From Imperialibacter sp963977595 (lineage in GTDB: Bacteria > Bacteroidota > Bacteroidia > Cytophagales > Cyclobacteriaceae), in assembly GCF_048007035.1 (NCBI RefSeq), contig NZ_CP180355.1, forward strand, positions 3,224,001-3,288,000: a DNA stretch of 64,000 nucleotides, given 5' to 3'. Made by a program: the position numbers and the translations under genes. Below the pieces are notes generated by a model that was not told the DNA's origin, ran no database searches, and worked only from the letters and a program-made list of their open reading frames with translations. Positions 61,861-64,000 of the stretch are shown here, in pieces (the stretch's first letter is position 1; every line of letters begins with the position of its first letter).

Positions 61861-61893
61861 AGCCTCTTCAATTTGAAGGGGCTTTTTGTTTTT
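61861..61893 (+). terminator. Terminator of rpsT
   Basis: AGCCTCTTCA-ATT-TGAAGGGGCT forms a 10-bp stem (one G-U pair) followed by TTTTGTTTTT. Confidence 0.92.
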
Positions 61894-61946
61894 ATTGGTG
61901 GTTGATTTATTGTTTTTGGTTACTTTAAGAAGCAAATCAATCAAGT

Positions 61947-62654
61947 ATGTCGGAAGGTGACTACACGCAACGGCTGTCGATAAAAAGCTGGTCAGAAGAT
62001 GATCGGCCAAGGGAGAAGCTCATGTCGAAAGGCAAGTCGGTTTTGTCAGATGCCGAACTGCTTGCCATTCTTATCAACTCGGGCACAAAGAGGCACTCTG
62101 CCGTCGACATTGCCAAAATGATCCTCCAAAAGGTAAACAACGACCTTAATGCGCTTGGGAAATTTAGCATGGCAGACTTCACTACTTTTGAGGGCATCGG
62201 CGAAGCAAGGGCCATTACCATCATGAGCGCACTCGAATTGGGCCGGCGGAGGAAGGAGCAAGCCACAGAAGCAAAACCCGTCATCATCACCAGTAAAGAG
62301 GCCTACAATTTCATGCGGCCTTATTTGCTTGACCTTGCCCACGAGGAGTTTTGGATTATTTTTCTTGGCCGTGGAGGCAAGGTAATTTCTGTGCAACAGG
62401 TGAGTTTGGGAGGTATTAGTGGCACTGTAGCCGATCCCCGGGTTATTTATAAAAAGGCATTAGAGCTGCCGGGCTGTACTGGGATTATTTTGACTCATAA
62501 TCACCCTTCAGGAAACCCCAGGCCGAGCCAGGAGGACATAAGGCTCACCAAGTCGATGAAAGCTGCCGGAGAGTTGCTTCAGATACTTGTACTTGACCAT
62601 TTGATTTTTTGTGACGAAGGATATTATAGTTTTGCAGACGAAGCAACATTATAG
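61947..62654 (+). CDS. radC: RadC family JAMM-type protein
   Basis: This 235-residue protein has an N-terminal UPF0758/helix-hairpin-helix part (SDAELLAILINSGTKRHSAVDIAKMIL; FEGIGEARAITIMSALELGRR) and a MPN/JAMM domain with the metal motif HNHPSGNPRPSQED (HxH...S..D). The name RadC is historical; a DNA-repair role is not well supported, and the family is better seen as a putative metallo-isopeptidase. It starts about 110 bases after the rpsT stop. Confidence 0.93.
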   Translation: MSEGDYTQRLSIKSWSEDDRPREKLMSKGKSVLSDAELLAILINSGTKRHSAVDIAKMILQKVNNDLNALGKFSMADFTTFEGIGEARAITIMSALELGRRRKEQATEAKPVIITSKEAYNFMRPYLLDLAHEEFWIIFLGRGGKVISVQQVSLGGISGTVADPRVIYKKALELPGCTGIILTHNHPSGNPRPSQEDIRLTKSMKAAGELLQILVLDHLIFCDEGYYSFADEATL

Positions 62655-62659
62655 GTAAG

Positions 62660-63262
62660 ATGAAAGGTTCGAAGTTGATTATCAGTATTCTTGCAGTGGT
62701 GGTTGGTGTCGTTATTTTTTTAGCGAATTCCGGCGAAGAGTCACCCGAAGAGTATATAGCGTCCATTGAAAAGGAACGCAAGGAGAAGAACGAGTTTATG
62801 CGGAGTTCATCTGACTCTCCCTTCAAAGGAAAAGAATTTACCGAGTTAAAGTATTTTCCTGCTGATCCATCCTACAAAGTCATGGCTAATGTCAATCAGT
62901 TGGAGACGAAAGAGCTGGTAACGTTGGGCACCAGCGATGGAAAAACACAGCAGTATCAAAAATTTGCATTCGTTGAATTTGAAATCAAAGGCCAGAGGAA
63001 AAAATTGACTTTGTTGAGGCAGGCCGGGCCAGGCATGCAAAATGTCACTTTCCTGGCGTTTGCTGACGCCACCAGTGGGGAATCAACGTATGGCGGAGGC
63101 CGCTACCTCGACGTGTCAGTAAAAAATGCCAGGCAAATTGTGCTGGATTTCAATTTGGCCTACAACCCCTACTGTGAGTACAACAGCAGTTATTCATGCC
63201 CCCTTCCTTTGAAAGAGAATGTTTTGGACATCGCTATCGAGGCAGGCGAAAAAAACTACTAG
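62660..63262 (+). CDS. DUF1684 domain protein
   Basis: This 200-residue protein has one N-terminal membrane segment (LIISILAVVVGVVIFLA, about 6-22) and the DUF1684 pattern: SPFKGKEFTELKYFPADPSYKVMANV, LTLLRQAGPGMQNVTFLAFADATSGESTYGGGRYLDV, and FNLAYNPYCEYNSSYSCPLPLKENVLDIAIEAGEKNY. One change from the usual CPLPP (to CPLPL) is seen. The function is unknown; the family occurs widely in Bacteroidota. Confidence 0.9.
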   Translation: MKGSKLIISILAVVVGVVIFLANSGEESPEEYIASIEKERKEKNEFMRSSSDSPFKGKEFTELKYFPADPSYKVMANVNQLETKELVTLGTSDGKTQQYQKFAFVEFEIKGQRKKLTLLRQAGPGMQNVTFLAFADATSGESTYGGGRYLDVSVKNARQIVLDFNLAYNPYCEYNSSYSCPLPLKENVLDIAIEAGEKNY

Positions 63263-63347
63263 CTCGCCTACTACTTGACGCTATTTGGTTAATTTTACCC
63301 CTTCGTTTTTTTGAAACGAGTTAAATAAGGAAGAAGAGAAGCAAGGA

Positions 63348-64000
63348 ATGAAGATTTCATATAATTGGCTGAAGGAATATATTGATCTGACAGAGAAGCC
63401 CGAGGAGGTGTCAAAAGTACTTACCGGGTTGGGGTTGGAAGTGGAAGGGCTCGAATTTCACGAGGAGATTCCCGGAAGCATGGAGGGCCTGGTGCTGGGC
63501 GAAGTGGTGGCATGCGAACCCCACCCGAATGCAGATAAGCTGAAGCTGACAAAAGTTGATGTTGGTGGGCCCGAACTGTTGGGCATTGTTTGCGGTGCTC
63601 CCAATGTAGCAAAAGGGCAGCGGGTAGTGGTGGCTACCAATGGCACCACGATACACCCTAAGGCAGGTGAGCCTTTCCAAATCAAGAGAGCAAAAATAAG
63701 GGGAGAAGAGTCCAATGGGATGATCTGCGCCGAGGACGAGATAGGCCTGAGCAACGATCACGGAGGAGTGATCGTACTAGATACGCAGTTGCCCAATGGC
63801 ACGCCAGCGGCAGATTACTTTAAGCCAACCACAGACTATGTATTCGAAATTGGCCTAACACCCAACAGGGCCGATGCTACCTCGCACTACGGCACAGCCA
63901 GAGACCTGGCAGCTTTTTACGGAAGGCCTTTGAAATTCCCGGCTATTGATGCTTTCAAGGCAGACAATAAGTCTCTTCAAATTTACGTCTCTGTTGAAAA
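63348..64000 (+). CDS. pheT: Phenylalanine-tRNA ligase beta subunit, 5' part
   Basis: The frame starts at ATG 63348 (MKISYNWLKEYIDLTEKPEEVSKVLTGLGLEVEGLEFHEE) and stays open to the window end (217 complete codons). The visible part is the N-terminal domain and tRNA-binding domain (LVLGEVVACEPHPNADKLKLTKVDVG; ICGAPNVAKGQRVVVATNGT; GEESNGMICAEDEIGL), then the B1 editing region (FEIGLTPNRADATSHYGTARDLAAFYG). It attaches Phe to tRNA with PheS. Purine-rich GCAAGGA before the ATG supports the start. Confidence 0.97.
   Translation, partial: MKISYNWLKEYIDLTEKPEEVSKVLTGLGLEVEGLEFHEEIPGSMEGLVLGEVVACEPHPNADKLKLTKVDVGGPELLGIVCGAPNVAKGQRVVVATNGTTIHPKAGEPFQIKRAKIRGEESNGMICAEDEIGLSNDHGGVIVLDTQLPNGTPAADYFKPTTDYVFEIGLTPNRADATSHYGTARDLAAFYGRPLKFPAIDAFKADNKSLQIYVSVE

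Overview
The window is a chromosomal segment of a Bacteroidota bacterium, most likely a marine-type member of the Cytophagales (inferred from gene content, not from a marker-gene search). Support for the phylum: promoters of the Bacteroidota type (TTTG, about 19 bases, TAnnTTTG) before sucD, rpsT and the DUF2795 gene; a TonB-dependent receptor with a carboxypeptidase-regulatory N-domain; ECF sigma/FecR pairs; DUF349, DUF2795, WbqC-like and HTTM proteins; a ClpC-type AAA+ protein with a UVR segment; and Kdo (lipopolysaccharide) synthesis genes. No rRNA, CRISPR array, prophage or insertion sequence was seen.

Layout. 1-4.8 kb: the 3' part of a beta-propeller/cytochrome c gene, a complete three-gene hipBST toxin-antitoxin operon behind a nested dyad, and a tRNA-Ser(UGA) locus in which one intact tRNA and a small GIY-YIG nuclease gene lie between two broken tRNA-Ser halves. 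4.9-16.7 kb: housekeeping and envelope genes (thioesterase, mltG, YciO/YrdC, WbqC, clpC, a VWA membrane protein, fabG, lpd, an ECF sigma/anti-sigma pair). 17-27 kb: an FtsX-type permease, then a five-gene surface-signalling locus (ECF sigma, FecR, an STN-domain protein carrying GxQxSGFxN repeats, a secreted repeat-only paralogue, and a TonB-dependent receptor that lacks its own STN domain). 27-31 kb: sucD and the Kdo genes kdsD-kdsA and kdsC, with a RelE/ParE-like toxin-antitoxin pair inserted between kdsA and kdsC on the other strand. 31-43 kb: HTTM, PD40-OmpA, S9 peptidase, threonine aldolase, EamA, and a divergent ECF sigma/TonB-like/VWA locus. 43-64 kb: rarA, GNAT, DUF6428 with two perfect or near-perfect ArsR-like dyads, AGCS symporter, MFS, MacB-like permease, queA-ispD, DUF2795, DUF349, an EttA-like ABC-F ATPase, a DUF1080/Gfo-Idh-MocA sugar pair, TerC, DM13 lipoprotein, zinc phospholipase C-like protein, rpsT, radC, DUF1684 and the start of pheT.

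Three genes (VWA protein at 10.7-12.8 kb, VWA/YfbK-like gene at 41.1-43.0 kb, EttA-like at 55.1-56.8 kb) are each broken by a one-base frameshift. Each is repaired by adding one base to a short homopolymer, so base-calling errors are more likely than biology.

The best candidates for undescribed biology are the sigma/FecR/STN-repeat locus, where the signalling STN domain has moved from the receptor to a separate repeat protein, and the GIY-YIG gene embedded in a split tRNA-Ser, which looks like a minimal tRNA-associated mobile unit. Further points worth following are the nested dyad at the hipBST start, the tandem hairpins before the ECF sigma gene, a hairpin covering the OmpA-like gene's ribosome binding site, and a queA terminator whose 3' arm carries the ispD ribosome binding site.
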